In this document: in pieces, positions 55,201 through 63,983 of the stretch
How positions within the stretch are numbered: position 1 is the first letter of the stretch
Layout: each line of letters starts with the position of its first letter
NCBI GenBank assembly: GCA_965248335.1
Contig: CBDFIY010000003.1
Coordinates: forward strand, 1,798,001-1,862,000
DNA: 64,000 nt
Direction: 5' to 3'
Origin: CAKMZU01 sp965248335
GTDB lineage: Bacteria > Pseudomonadota > Gammaproteobacteria > Pseudomonadales > DT-91
Made by a program: the position numbers and the translations under genes
The notes under the pieces: model-generated
The model's input: the letters and a program-made list of their open reading frames with translations, nothing else
Databases searched by the model: none
Told to the model about the DNA's origin: nothing

Positions 55201-56086
55201 TGATGCCTTTATGAATGTTATGCGATTGTTTGATGCTGCGGTGAATGCGCTGGCCGAATTTGATGAGCCGGGTACCGGTAACACAATCCAGAAAAACATT
55301 GAGCGGCGCATTGCGTCATTGGTCGCTGAGGGCTCTGATCGCGGCGAAGCCATACAGCAAGCGAGGTATCGGGTATTCGGCTCAAAACCCGGCGCATACG
55401 GTGCAGGGCTGCAAGGATTGATCGATGAAAAATGCTGGGAGGAGGCCGGTGACTTAGCCGATGCCTACCTAAACTGGGGGGGGTATGCTTATACAAAAGA
55501 AAACCAAACCGGCGTGAAGGCAAGAGAAGCCTTTGCGCATCAGTTAACCAATATCGATACTGTGGTTCAAAATCAAGATAACCGAGAGCATGATATTCTG
55601 GATTCAGATGACTATTACCAGTTTCAAGGGGGGATGGCTAATGCGATTCATCACCTCTCAGGCGATATGCCCGATGTTTATCTCAATGACCATTCAAACC
55701 CTGCATCACCTACGATCAGAACATTAAAAGAAGAAATTAATCGCGTATTGCGTTCGCGTGTATTGAACCCAAAGTGGATAAACGGCATGCAGAAGCATGG
55801 CTATAAAGGCGCATTTGAAATGGCCGCGAGTGTTGATTATCTCTTTGCCTATGATGCGACGACAGATTTGGTTGATAGCTATCAATATGAAAACATCACA
55901 GAAACCCTCTTGCTCAACCCAGATAATCAGCAATTTTTAAAAGACAATAACCCAGAAGCTCTGAAGGAAATGGGCGAGCGCTTGCTAGAAGCGATGGCGC
56001 GAGGGTTATGGCAAGACGAAAACGATTATCAAGATAAGCTTTGTGACTTGCTAAATAGCCTTGAAGATCAGCTTGAGCAGATTTAA
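52283..56086 (+). CDS. cobN: Cobaltochelatase large subunit CobN
   Basis: Inserts cobalt into hydrogenobyrinate a,c-diamide in the aerobic B12 pathway, with ATPase partners CobS/CobT or ChlI/ChlD-like proteins. The 1267 residues match CobN. Segments seen: HLLTAQPGGYVDDEGIIDL at the start, the HVGKHGNLEWLPGKG motif typical of CobN/ChlH, ANYPTQDGRIGNGVGLDTP, and VSGFFRDAFMNVMRLFDAA. The GTG at 52289 may be the true start, as CobN proteins begin near MHLLxxQPGG. No ATPase subunits adjoin it. Confidence 0.96.
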   Translation: MIVHLLTAQPGGYVDDEGIIDLNQDAADIVILSAADSSLAALSEAYQYLPQDFPTLRLANWMQLLKPAAYDLYEHKVLRHARVIVLSLLGGASYWRYGLEQLEVLCADQKMTLIVVPGDDALDSELLQASTVTEEQAQHYWHFLRQGGAKNLSSLFLSLGVHFFNRNENYYPPEVLPDCLIYSRTAGQVSLNEWQRGQVTEESTVLLLFYKSHLQSGNRKMFDELVTLIQDASLNVLPVAVSSLKDKSVIALINHWITETKARVVLNTTGFASHFCDNETQASSPSVYTPLFADQVPVLQLIVSSTTEEDWQAQTIGLRSRDVAMHVVLPEMDGRIITRPISFKSQAFYDEACQIDVIHYQLQHERAGFVIALAKQFIQLNTKNNVEKRIALVLANYPTQDGRIGNGVGLDTPQSTLNILQALHENGYLLSEIPASGNALIEKLMTGVTNNVSMVSVKGCWQSMSVEDYQVYFDTLPTENQQAILDRWGTVDQDVKYRNGRIMIAGFRLDNVFVGIQPARGFNIDLNANYHDPDLVPPHSYLAFYFWLRHVYKIDAAIHVGKHGNLEWLPGKGTGLSQTCWPDAVFGPIPHFYPFIVNDPGEGSQAKRRTQAVIIDHLMPPIGRAETYGELYALEDLVDEYYQALGIDENRLTWLKKQILETVKNTHLIEELPASARQNNETLLAGLDTYLCDIKEAQIRQGLHILGQLPADDNELIETIVALVRLPRGNKPEEQGILHNLVLDFGLKIDGQLFDPLQKTVVPWDGVKPDELVAVCASDWRTSADTRERLELFASQLIRWLLQGEGLPFLPQTRHLLTFINKRLYPALQESVHAEIQSLMKGLNGCFVEPGPSGAPTRGRLDTLPTGKNFYAVDNRAIPSKAAWALGQKSADALIARHLQDHGDYPKQLGLSVWGTATMRTGGDDIAQAFSLMGIEPVWAEGSSRVIDFTIIPAMQLGRPRVDVTLRVSGFFRDAFMNVMRLFDAAVNALAEFDEPGTGNTIQKNIERRIASLVAEGSDRGEAIQQARYRVFGSKPGAYGAGLQGLIDEKCWEEAGDLADAYLNWGGYAYTKENQTGVKAREAFAHQLTNIDTVVQNQDNREHDILDSDDYYQFQGGMANAIHHLSGDMPDVYLNDHSNPASPTIRTLKEEINRVLRSRVLNPKWINGMQKHGYKGAFEMAASVDYLFAYDATTDLVDSYQYENITETLLLNPDNQQFLKDNNPEALKEMGERLLEAMARGLWQDENDYQDKLCDLLNSLEDQLEQI

Positions 56087-56177
56087 GTCCAGTGGCTTGG
56101 TTGGGATAGCCTTCTATAATGTGTTGAGAGGGTGACAATTTGAAGGGTTGAAAGGTTAAAAGAGTGATAAAGGTTGG

Positions 56178-57218
56178 GTGACGCGTTTGGATGAAACAAA
56201 GACACAGATGTATCTGGAAGCGCAGTCGGCACCTTTGTGTGTTGTTCAGCAGCTTAAAAGCAACCAAACGGTCATAGAAAACCTTATTTATGCGCTTACC
56301 GCTAGAAAAATCAAACGGGTGGTCACTTGCGCAAGGGGAAGCTCTGGGCATGCGGCTACGTTTGCCAAATACCTTTTTGAAACGCAGCTGGGTTTGTTTA
56401 CCGCAGCAACAGCGCTCTCTGTAGGAAGTTGCTACGAAAAAAACCTCGATTTATCGCAGGATTTATTTATTGTTATTTCGCAGTCAGGTGAAAGTCCGGA
56501 CTTGATTCGTAATGTTGAAGGTGCGAAAAAAAAGGGGGCAACTGTTTTGGCTTTGGTCAATGCAGTAAACTCCCCCGTCGCATTAGCGGCAGATTTTGTG
56601 GTGCCTTTATGGGCAGGTGAGGAGAAGAGCATTGCGGCCACAAAATCCTATATCGCCAGTTTAACTGCACTCGTGCATATTGTGGCGGTTTGGTCAAAAA
56701 ATGAAGCCCTGATGAGCGCACTGCACCAGCTACCTGAGCAACTTCAACACGCGTGGCAACTTGACTGGTCGCCGTCTGAACATGATTTTCAATCCGTGAA
56801 TAACCTTTTTGTGATTGGCCGAGGTTTTGGTTTATCTGTTGCGCAAGAGGCCGCACTGAAATTTAAAGAGACCTGTGGTATACATGCAGAGGCTTTTAGT
56901 GCTGCAGAAGTTAGGCACGGGCCTATGGCGTTGATAAAAGAAGATTTCCCAGTTTTGTTTTTTTCGCAGCAAGATGAAACGCAACCCGATATGATGAAGC
57001 TAGTCGATGATCTTCTAGCGAGAAAATGCCAGCTGCATGTGGCGGCAATAGGCGCACCTGCATCATGCCGTTTGCCGACGATTAAGGGCGTTGCACTGCT
57101 TTTAGAGCCGCTGCTTTTTATACAACGCTTTTACAAATTAGCGAATGCCGTTTCTGTAGCAAAAGGTTATGATCCGGATAGCCCTCCTTATTTGACAAAG
57201 ATCACCCAAACATTGTGA
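56178..57218 (+). CDS. SIS-domain glucosamine-6-phosphate deaminase (NagB-II type)
   Basis: Double SIS-domain protein of 346 residues, like the isomerase half of GlmS without its glutaminase domain. Motifs TCARGSSGHAATFAKYLFE and VISQSGESPDLIRN in the first SIS, GRGFGLSVAQEAALKFKETCGIHAEAF and EVRHGPMALI in the second. NagB-II proteins deaminate glucosamine-6-P to fructose-6-P. The stop overlaps the nagA ATG (TGATG), so this gene and nagA work in the same pathway. The GTG start is uncertain; an ATG lies ten codons in. Confidence 0.9.
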   Translation: MTRLDETKTQMYLEAQSAPLCVVQQLKSNQTVIENLIYALTARKIKRVVTCARGSSGHAATFAKYLFETQLGLFTAATALSVGSCYEKNLDLSQDLFIVISQSGESPDLIRNVEGAKKKGATVLALVNAVNSPVALAADFVVPLWAGEEKSIAATKSYIASLTALVHIVAVWSKNEALMSALHQLPEQLQHAWQLDWSPSEHDFQSVNNLFVIGRGFGLSVAQEAALKFKETCGIHAEAFSAAEVRHGPMALIKEDFPVLFFSQQDETQPDMMKLVDDLLARKCQLHVAAIGAPASCRLPTIKGVALLLEPLLFIQRFYKLANAVSVAKGYDPDSPPYLTKITQTL

Positions 57219-58366
57219 TGAAAAAAGCTTTTACCAACGCAGAGATTTTTACGGGTTGGACACACCTAAAAAACCAGACACTCTATACCCTAGACGATCG
57301 AATAAAAACCATCACAGGCTCAGAACCCGCGAAGGATTTTGTCGGTGAGGTTGTGGATCTTGGCGGCGATTTAATCATTCCGGGCTTTCTGGATTGCCAA
57401 GTCAATGGTGGCGGTGGGGTGCTCTTTAATGATTGGCCAACGTTAGCAGGGGTGCGAGCAATATTATCTGCACATCAACCGTTTGGCACCGTGGCGATGT
57501 TACCCACCTTAATCAGTGATACCTTACCCAAGGTCAATCAAGCAATTGCTGCTGTGAATGCAGGTATTGAACAACGCATCCCTGGTTTGCTGGGTATTCA
57601 TCTCGAAGGCCCGTTTCTTAATGCGGCGCGTAAAGGTGTGCACGATGCACGACACTTTACCGATTTCGACAAGCAGGCATTTGATCAACTAACGCAGTTA
57701 ACAACAGGTAAAACATTGGTGACCTTGGCACCTGAATGCGTGGATAAGCCCTATCTTAAAGCGCTCGTTGACGCAGGGGTGATTATTTTTGCGGGACATA
57801 CACAGGCTTCTTTTGAGCAAATACAGAGTGCTCTTACCCAAGGTTTGAGTGGCTTTACTCACCTCTTCAACGCCATGTCACCTTTGCAAAGCCGCGAGCC
57901 GGGTGTTGTAGGTGCTGCACTCGCAGACGAGCAAAGCTATTGCGGCATTATCGTTGATGGACATCATGTGCACGACGCCACCTTGAAAATTGCCATGAAA
58001 GCAAAAGCGCAAGGTAAGGTGTTTTTGGTGACGGATGCCATGCCATCGGTGGGTGCGGCGTCTAAAAAGTTTAGGCTGAATGGCGAATTGATTAGCGTAC
58101 GCGACGGGGTGTGTAAAACAGCCGAAGGCGTACTGGCGGGCTCTGATCTTAATATGTTTAGGGCAGTCAAAAATACCGTTGCGCTTCTTGATGGCGATTG
58201 GCAAGAGGCAGTGCGTATGGCAAGCATTTATCCTGCAGCGTGCTTAGGTGTAGAGCAGGATTATGGTGTTATAAAAGCAGGTACCAAGGCTTCTTTTGTT
58301 GTCGTCGATAAAGATTTTTCTCTACGCTCAGTATGGGTTGAAGGCCATTGTGTGAGCGCTTGTTAA
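57218..58366 (+). CDS. nagA: N-acetylglucosamine-6-phosphate deacetylase
   Basis: Removes acetate from GlcNAc-6-P, supplying the deaminase upstream. The 382-residue amidohydrolase has IIPGFLDCQVNGGGGVLFND, the metal/catalytic segments LGIHLEGPFLN, IFAGHTQA, FTHLFNAMSPLQSREPGV, VDGHHVHD and LVTDAMPSVG. No transporter, kinase or regulator (NagE/NagK/NagR) is next to the pair, so they may serve cell-wall amino-sugar recycling. Confidence 0.95.
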   Translation: MKKAFTNAEIFTGWTHLKNQTLYTLDDRIKTITGSEPAKDFVGEVVDLGGDLIIPGFLDCQVNGGGGVLFNDWPTLAGVRAILSAHQPFGTVAMLPTLISDTLPKVNQAIAAVNAGIEQRIPGLLGIHLEGPFLNAARKGVHDARHFTDFDKQAFDQLTQLTTGKTLVTLAPECVDKPYLKALVDAGVIIFAGHTQASFEQIQSALTQGLSGFTHLFNAMSPLQSREPGVVGAALADEQSYCGIIVDGHHVHDATLKIAMKAKAQGKVFLVTDAMPSVGAASKKFRLNGELISVRDGVCKTAEGVLAGSDLNMFRAVKNTVALLDGDWQEAVRMASIYPAACLGVEQDYGVIKAGTKASFVVVDKDFSLRSVWVEGHCVSAC

Positions 58367-58459
58367 CAGTTGCGTCAAGCCGCTGGCCTGAAAAAATAGT
58401 TGTTTAATCCCTGTATTTTTGTACAATCACGGGCAATTTTTTGTTTGAGGATAATAATA

Positions 58460-59332
58460 ATGGGTATGCCGACCGACATTAAAGTGATTGATTTAATGCT
58501 GAGCGTGCCGGGCTATGATAACAGCTCGTGGTACGATTTCATGAAGCCACTTTTGATGGATCAAGAAAGCAAAACCATGTTCAAAATGCCTGCACAATAC
58601 ATGTTTAAAGATATCCCTCAGGCAGGCGATAAAGACGACTATGTCGCTTATACGATAGGTTTGATGGATCAATTCAATATCGAAGTTGCCATGACAGGTA
58701 TTGATGACGATAACCACATCGCTAAAGAGGCGATCGAGCGTTACCCTAACCGTTTTATCTGTTCTTACGAAGCGAACCCAAATAATGGCATGGATGAAGT
58801 GCGTAAGATTAAGCGCCTATACCAAGAGGTAGGTATTAAAGCGGTTACTGCTTTCCCTTCAGGTTTATGCCCTCAAGTGCCTTTAAATGATAAAAAATGG
58901 TATCCGATTTATGCAGCCTGCGTAGAGCTGGATATTCCTTTTTGCCCTTGTGTGGGTGTCCCAGGTCCACGTTTACCGATGGAGCCACAAAAAGTCGAGC
59001 ATCTTGATGAGGTGTGTTGGTTCTTCCCAGAGCTAAAAATTGTTATGCGTCATGGCGGTGAGCCTTGGTGCGATCTCGCATGGAAACTCATGCTCAAATA
59101 CCCGAACTTGTATTACATGACATCGGCTTTCGCACCGAAGCATTACCCTAAGGCAATTGTTGATTATGCCAATAGCCGTGGTAGCGATAAAATTATGTAT
59201 GCGGGTTACTTCCCTATGGGTTTGTCACTTGACCGTATTTTTAAAGATATGCCAAATGTCCCTTTTAAAGATGAAGTTTGGCCTAAATTTTTACGTGAGA
59301 ACGCGAAAAAAGTTTTTAAGCTCGATATTTAA
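58460..59332 (+). CDS. Metal-dependent amidohydrolase (amidohydrolase 2 family)
   Basis: A 290-residue TIM-barrel hydrolase/decarboxylase of the ACMSD/amidohydrolase-2 family. Recognisable parts: IKVIDLMLSVPGY at the start, where the usual HxH motif is replaced by DLM; RFICSYEANPNNGMDEVRKIKRL; KIVMRHGGEPWCDLAWKL; and a C-terminal KIMYAGYFPMGLS where many members have GSDYP. The altered metal motifs make activity uncertain. ATG 58460 has GAGG upstream; an earlier in-frame start is rejected. It precedes an acyl-CoA dehydrogenase in the same direction. Confidence 0.82.
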   Translation: MGMPTDIKVIDLMLSVPGYDNSSWYDFMKPLLMDQESKTMFKMPAQYMFKDIPQAGDKDDYVAYTIGLMDQFNIEVAMTGIDDDNHIAKEAIERYPNRFICSYEANPNNGMDEVRKIKRLYQEVGIKAVTAFPSGLCPQVPLNDKKWYPIYAACVELDIPFCPCVGVPGPRLPMEPQKVEHLDEVCWFFPELKIVMRHGGEPWCDLAWKLMLKYPNLYYMTSAFAPKHYPKAIVDYANSRGSDKIMYAGYFPMGLSLDRIFKDMPNVPFKDEVWPKFLRENAKKVFKLDI

Positions 59333-59417
59333 ACGCGTAACAAAAGATAAAAGCTGAGCGTGTTTGTCACCCTCAGTTTTTTCATACTCAACAACAAAAA
59401 ATTTACAGGAGCGTCTT

Positions 59418-60614
59418 TTGGATCAGTTAGAACAATTCCGATTAGAAACGCGTGAATGGCTAGAAGCCAATTGTCCCGAATCCATGCGAACACCTGTTCC
59501 TGATATGGAATCTCAATCGTGGGGCGGCCGTGAGGCACACTTTCAAACCGAAGATCAAAAATTGTGGTTTGAACGCATGCGAGACAAAAAATGGTTTTGC
59601 CCAACTTGGCCAGAACAGTATGGCGGTGCAGCGCTTTCAGCGGCCGAAGGACAAATTCTTAAAGAAGAATTAAAACGCATCAGTGCCCGACCTGCGCATA
59701 TCAATCTTGGCGTGTGGATGGCTGGCCCTGCAATCATGGAATTTGGTACCGAAGAGCAAAAGCTGCAACATTTGCCACCCATTGCCCGTGGTGAGCTACG
59801 CTGGTGCCAAGGCTACAGTGAACCAGGTGCAGGCTCTGACCTTGCAGGCTTACAAACAAAAGCAGTTCGTGAGGGTGATGATTTTGTCATCAATGGTTCA
59901 AAAATATGGACGTCTTATGCGGATGAATCCGATTACATTTATTGCCTTGTTCGCTCAAATTCTGATGCGCCAAAGCGTGAAGGTATCTCTTTCATTGTAT
60001 TTGATATGCAAACCGAAGGCGTTTCAACCAAGCCTATCGAACTAACCAATGGCGACGCACACTTTTGCCAGACATTTTTTGATGATGTGCGTGTGCCTGT
60101 GGCTAATGTTATCGGTGAAGTCGATAAAGGCTGGACAGTTGCTAAGCGCGTGCTTGAGCTTGAACGTGCCATGATGTCGGATATCGAAGAGAGTGCTTCG
60201 CGTCATGAAGATAACCCTGCTGATATAGCCAAAGAATACATTGGTTTGGATGCGCAAGGTAAAGTTGCTGATCCGGTAATTCGTGATCGTATTGCACAAA
60301 ATTTGATGAATACCGAAGCTTTCGATCTTACCATGCAACGTGTTGGTGAGGAATTTGCAGCTCAAGACCCCTTAGCCGGTATGGCGATGATGATTGCAAA
60401 GTATCAAGGAACCGAAGAAGATAAAGTAAAATATCAGCTTATTCTCGATATTTTAGGGTTTAAAGGTTTAGGTTTTGGCTGTGATGGCTTTACCGATGAT
60501 GAGTTGCGTATCAGTAAACAACATTTGTTGACTTACGCACATACGATTGCTGGCGGAACGTCAGAAGTGCAATTAAATATTATTGCCAAGCGGATATTGG
60601 GTTTACCTGATTGA
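59418..60614 (+). CDS. Acyl-CoA dehydrogenase
   Basis: FAD-dependent acyl-CoA dehydrogenase of about 398 residues. Signature segments: CQGYSEPGAGSDLAGLQT, VINGSKIWTSYADESDYIYCLVR, and the C-terminal AGGTSEVQLNIIAKRILGLP. TTG 59418 preceded by GGAG gives a start matching the family; the frame runs 18 codons further upstream without a ribosome-binding site. It probably acts with the amidohydrolase upstream in catabolism of an acyl or aromatic CoA substrate, but the substrate is not readable. A terminator follows. Confidence 0.92.
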   Translation: MDQLEQFRLETREWLEANCPESMRTPVPDMESQSWGGREAHFQTEDQKLWFERMRDKKWFCPTWPEQYGGAALSAAEGQILKEELKRISARPAHINLGVWMAGPAIMEFGTEEQKLQHLPPIARGELRWCQGYSEPGAGSDLAGLQTKAVREGDDFVINGSKIWTSYADESDYIYCLVRSNSDAPKREGISFIVFDMQTEGVSTKPIELTNGDAHFCQTFFDDVRVPVANVIGEVDKGWTVAKRVLELERAMMSDIEESASRHEDNPADIAKEYIGLDAQGKVADPVIRDRIAQNLMNTEAFDLTMQRVGEEFAAQDPLAGMAMMIAKYQGTEEDKVKYQLILDILGFKGLGFGCDGFTDDELRISKQHLLTYAHTIAGGTSEVQLNIIAKRILGLPD

Positions 60615-60635
60615 TGTGATTCGACTTGATTTGAT

Positions 60636-60660
60636 AAGGAGGGATATTTCCCTCCTTTTC
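60636..60660 (+). terminator. Terminator after the acyl-CoA dehydrogenase gene
   Basis: Stem AAGGAGGGA / TCCCTCCTT with a four-base loop and trailing TT, between convergent genes. Confidence 0.85.
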
Positions 60661-60683
60661 TATCTCAAGTATTTCTTGATTTT

Positions 60684-63509
60684 TTAGTCTTTTGTAAGCA
60701 TAACGCCATCTTTAATTGTTCTGAAATGTTTATCCTTATTGGTACTTTTTTCGCCAAGTTCCTGAATTAAAATACGCGACCCTCCACTTTCTCTAAATAA
60801 GCGTTTGTACATATCGAGTACATCTTGAAGTTTGACTGTCTCTATTGTTTTTATGACAGAAATCCGGCTTTTTTCGTCAGGTGTTTTGTCTATCCAGTTG
60901 GTTATATGATAATCAATATCTTTTTCAAGATTGCTAACGGTTTGCTCTATTTGCGACACAATATCTTTCTTTAACTCTTCAAAGCTATATTTATTCATCC
61001 TCTCAAAATCGGTGAATATTTCCTTCTTATAGAGGTCAATACTTTTACCTAAAGGTATCAGCCCCTGACTCCCCGCAAGAGAAAACCCTATTGCTGAGTA
61101 GTCAGCAATTTCTCTGTAAGAAATAAGAACTTTGTTATCCTTAATCCCTAAGGATTCTTTCTTGGATTCACGTGTTCTTACCATCATTACAAAAATAATT
61201 GCTGATGCTTTTGATATGAGAGATTCTTTTGGGTCAATATGGCAATCAAAAATAGCATTGTTATTATCATTAATATGCTCATTGATTAAGTAAGTTGTTG
61301 GGAAGGTGAGTGCAAAAGAATGTGTTGTTTGGTAGGTGCTATCAGCCGGCAGCTTTTTGGATTCGAATACAGGACTTCCCTTTAAGAAGGTTGTTAGATT
61401 TTTTATGTCGTCTTCGGAATAATTACCGTAAGTAAATAAGCGTGCGTTCGATAAGGATACAACATCTTCTGAAAATTCGTTGAGATCCTCAGTTGTAAAG
61501 CTGTCAAGTTTTTTGTGTATTGTAGCGTGAGATGTGAGGTGATTTTTCTTTAGTGCATCGAAGTTTAAAAAAGCTTTTTCGATAGGTGAGCTAGCACCTC
61601 GTTTATTAAGTTTTTGTTTGTATAGATCGACGGCATCAGAAAGTTCATTTTCTTCGACGGGTTTTTTGATAAGTGAAAATAAATCAGAAAGTATGGTTTG
61701 TTGCTTCTCAGGGATGCCGCTGATTGTAATTTTTAACCCGCTTATCGCAGAAAGGTAAAGCTCATTTATGGCGTGACTTGCATGCCCTTTAAGTGTTTCA
61801 GAGCGTGATTTCAAAATTTCTATATAGAGAATATTTTTCAAATATAAATCGAAATTGTCTGTCACGCCTGAATGATTAAAATAAATTGTTGAACTGCCCA
61901 TTGGGAAAAGTGGTGTGTGGCTAGACATATAGGAGGTTTCAATTCCGTCGATATGTGTGAGCAAAGTTGGTTTTTTAAAGTCACCGGCAGATTTAATCAC
62001 AAAATCGGTAGGAATATATTTGTTTACGGTAGGAAGAGAAAATTGCGTTTTGTTGGCGGTTTCTGCGTCTGAGTCGGGCACTGACAATCCACTGATGGCA
62101 TAAGGCAGAGTAAAGTATTTATGGCGCTCGGGTAGTTTGACATCGTTAACGTAGTCAAAAATGATAGCGTTGTCGAGGTTTATATTGTTGATGAATTGCC
62201 TCGCCGATTTTTGCGAAAACGGCGTTAATAAATGCGAGGCAATAAGTACATCAGCGATGGGAACCAAGTGTGCTTCTGTGGCGAGCAAGTGTACTTGTTC
62301 AGCCCCAGTCAGTGGTTTGTAGGCGAGAGAGTCGAGTTTTAAAATGTCAGAGAGTTCTTTGTGGTACGGCTGGAGTGAGGGTGCATTTTTAACTAAAGAT
62401 ATAAAGTTGAAGAATTCTTGGGTAATTACTTTTTTATTTTTTTGCCCTGTAGCTGTAAGATCAAAAATAAATTCGATGAAGCCTAAACCTTCTGGCCACC
62501 TTAACAATCTCATATCTAGGCTGGTTGTAAAATCATTATCATTTAGCCATCGTGTGAAAGAATTTTTCTGATCATTAATCACGATCTTTCTTAGTAGCTC
62601 ATCAAACTTTGAGGACGATATGTCACCAATGTTTTTGATAGGAAGACTGATGATGAATTGTTGTTTTGGGGCGTGAATGAAAACATGCTTCCCACCCATT
62701 TTATCGAAATCTATATCTTTAAAGAAATTTTCCTGATCTGAATTTTTTAACGTTAATTTGCCGAATTTATTTTTAGCGGTGGCGACCATTTCATCGATGG
62801 GTTTTGGCGATACCATAATGACTTTCATGCTTTTCGGTGAGAGCGAGCGCTCATGGTAATCAGTGAGTGCATTCATTAAATCGTCATTTGCTTTTAGCGT
62901 GGTTAAATTACCCAGTGTAAAGTGTGAAACCTGTTCACTGTCAGAGAAACCGGAAAGCAACGAAAGCCTTAGCTCTTCAGGAAGGCTTTTCTTCTGGTAC
63001 CAATCACTATGAAGGCCTTTAATTTTTGTGCTTGCTAATTTAGCACTGAAAGAAGGGGCGTTAAAGCTATCGACAAGTCGGTCGATAAGGCCTTTATACA
63101 TAGCGTGATCAATGGAAAATGCTAAGTTTGTGAAGCTACCATGTACAGCGGAGAGGTCGATACCTTTATGGGAAGTAATTATACGTGTAATGCCGTTGTC
63201 AGATGTGTAATTTGTGCTGCCAGAGATGAGCATTTTTTGATGTAGTCGAGCTAATCCTGGATACTTTATAGATTCATAAAAAGAGCCAGATGGCCAGCTA
63301 ACTGCAATGGATGACTGTTCTGCTTTAGCATCAGAAATAATAATGATAGTCATCCCATTATCTAGCGTCAGGACACGGTTTTCTCGATCATCGGTTGAGA
63401 ATGATGGAAGAGATTCAATATGATTATTGGTCGCTGAAAATGCATTGAGGCAAAGCGGTAATAGGCAAGCAAGTACATATTTAAAAGTAACTATTCGAAA
63501 GGCATTCAT
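60684..63509 (-). CDS. Exported M16 (pitrilysin-like) protein lacking the zinc motif
   Basis: A 941-residue protein with a signal peptide (YVLACLLPLCLNAFSA), starting at ATG 63509 behind GGTGGA. The frame aligns with pitrilysin from VLTLDNGMTIIIISD onwards, has the ~950-residue length of the four-domain M16A family and the inter-domain markers (PKPIDEMVATAKNKFG). The zinc-binding HxxEH motif is replaced: GLARLHQKML has Arg88, Gln91 and Lys92 where His, Glu and His belong. The downstream zinc-ligand Glu is also not conserved. It is therefore very unlikely to be a metalloprotease; it could be a peptide-binding or chaperone partner of an active paralogue. Confidence 0.85.
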   Translation of the reverse strand: MNAFRIVTFKYVLACLLPLCLNAFSATNNHIESLPSFSTDDRENRVLTLDNGMTIIIISDAKAEQSSIAVSWPSGSFYESIKYPGLARLHQKMLISGSTNYTSDNGITRIITSHKGIDLSAVHGSFTNLAFSIDHAMYKGLIDRLVDSFNAPSFSAKLASTKIKGLHSDWYQKKSLPEELRLSLLSGFSDSEQVSHFTLGNLTTLKANDDLMNALTDYHERSLSPKSMKVIMVSPKPIDEMVATAKNKFGKLTLKNSDQENFFKDIDFDKMGGKHVFIHAPKQQFIISLPIKNIGDISSSKFDELLRKIVINDQKNSFTRWLNDNDFTTSLDMRLLRWPEGLGFIEFIFDLTATGQKNKKVITQEFFNFISLVKNAPSLQPYHKELSDILKLDSLAYKPLTGAEQVHLLATEAHLVPIADVLIASHLLTPFSQKSARQFINNINLDNAIIFDYVNDVKLPERHKYFTLPYAISGLSVPDSDAETANKTQFSLPTVNKYIPTDFVIKSAGDFKKPTLLTHIDGIETSYMSSHTPLFPMGSSTIYFNHSGVTDNFDLYLKNILYIEILKSRSETLKGHASHAINELYLSAISGLKITISGIPEKQQTILSDLFSLIKKPVEENELSDAVDLYKQKLNKRGASSPIEKAFLNFDALKKNHLTSHATIHKKLDSFTTEDLNEFSEDVVSLSNARLFTYGNYSEDDIKNLTTFLKGSPVFESKKLPADSTYQTTHSFALTFPTTYLINEHINDNNNAIFDCHIDPKESLISKASAIIFVMMVRTRESKKESLGIKDNKVLISYREIADYSAIGFSLAGSQGLIPLGKSIDLYKKEIFTDFERMNKYSFEELKKDIVSQIEQTVSNLEKDIDYHITNWIDKTPDEKSRISVIKTIETVKLQDVLDMYKRLFRESGGSRILIQELGEKSTNKDKHFRTIKDGVMLTKD

Positions 63510-63855
63510 AATTCCACCCGTAAAAGCGATATAAATAATGACGAAACTTCGACCCACAAGGGCCAATATAGTTTCTTTCTGTACGTTTAATAATAGACAG
63601 TAAACACATGAATTTAATTGCCCTGCGTTGAATGTGCGTAAATAGTTCCCGTCATGACAAATGTTTATAGCGAAAATATTGATTTAGTGTGGGTCTTGAA
63701 TGAATTTTATTTAAGAGTTTAAAAATATTTACTGCTTTAATAACCCTATTTAAAAATGGTTTTTGGTTATCTTCGTATTTCTTTCTTTCTTTCTTTCTGA
63801 TGAATGGTTTTTCTCTTTTTCTAGGGAGTTAACAGGGAGAAAAACAGTCAATATC
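63510..63855. other. Intergenic region upstream of the M16 gene
   Basis: No gene found. It contains the promoter region of the M16 gene and a short tetranucleotide tract, (TTTC)5 at 63778-63797, which could vary in length. The ORF reading through it into the MITE is spurious. Confidence 0.4.
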
Positions 63856-63983
63856 TATACCCACCTGGATTGGAGATGTAAGAAGGCGGCAAGCGAGCTA
63901 ATACCCATGAGCTTACAGCCCGTAAGTGATTGGTGTGAGCGAGCGTGGCCAACGCACTTGCATCTTCAAGTATGATGGGTATA
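63856..63983 (+). repeat. 128-bp palindromic MITE, copy 4
   Basis: The same orientation as copies 1 and 3. It starts TATACCCACC and ends GATGGGTATA. The most diverged left arm of the four, with a central AGCTTAC/GTAAGT hairpin as in the others. Confidence 0.9.

Noticed and set aside
63763..63975. 70-codon ORF at the right end
   Set aside because: It runs through a TTTC tract into MITE copy 4 and has no ribosome-binding site.
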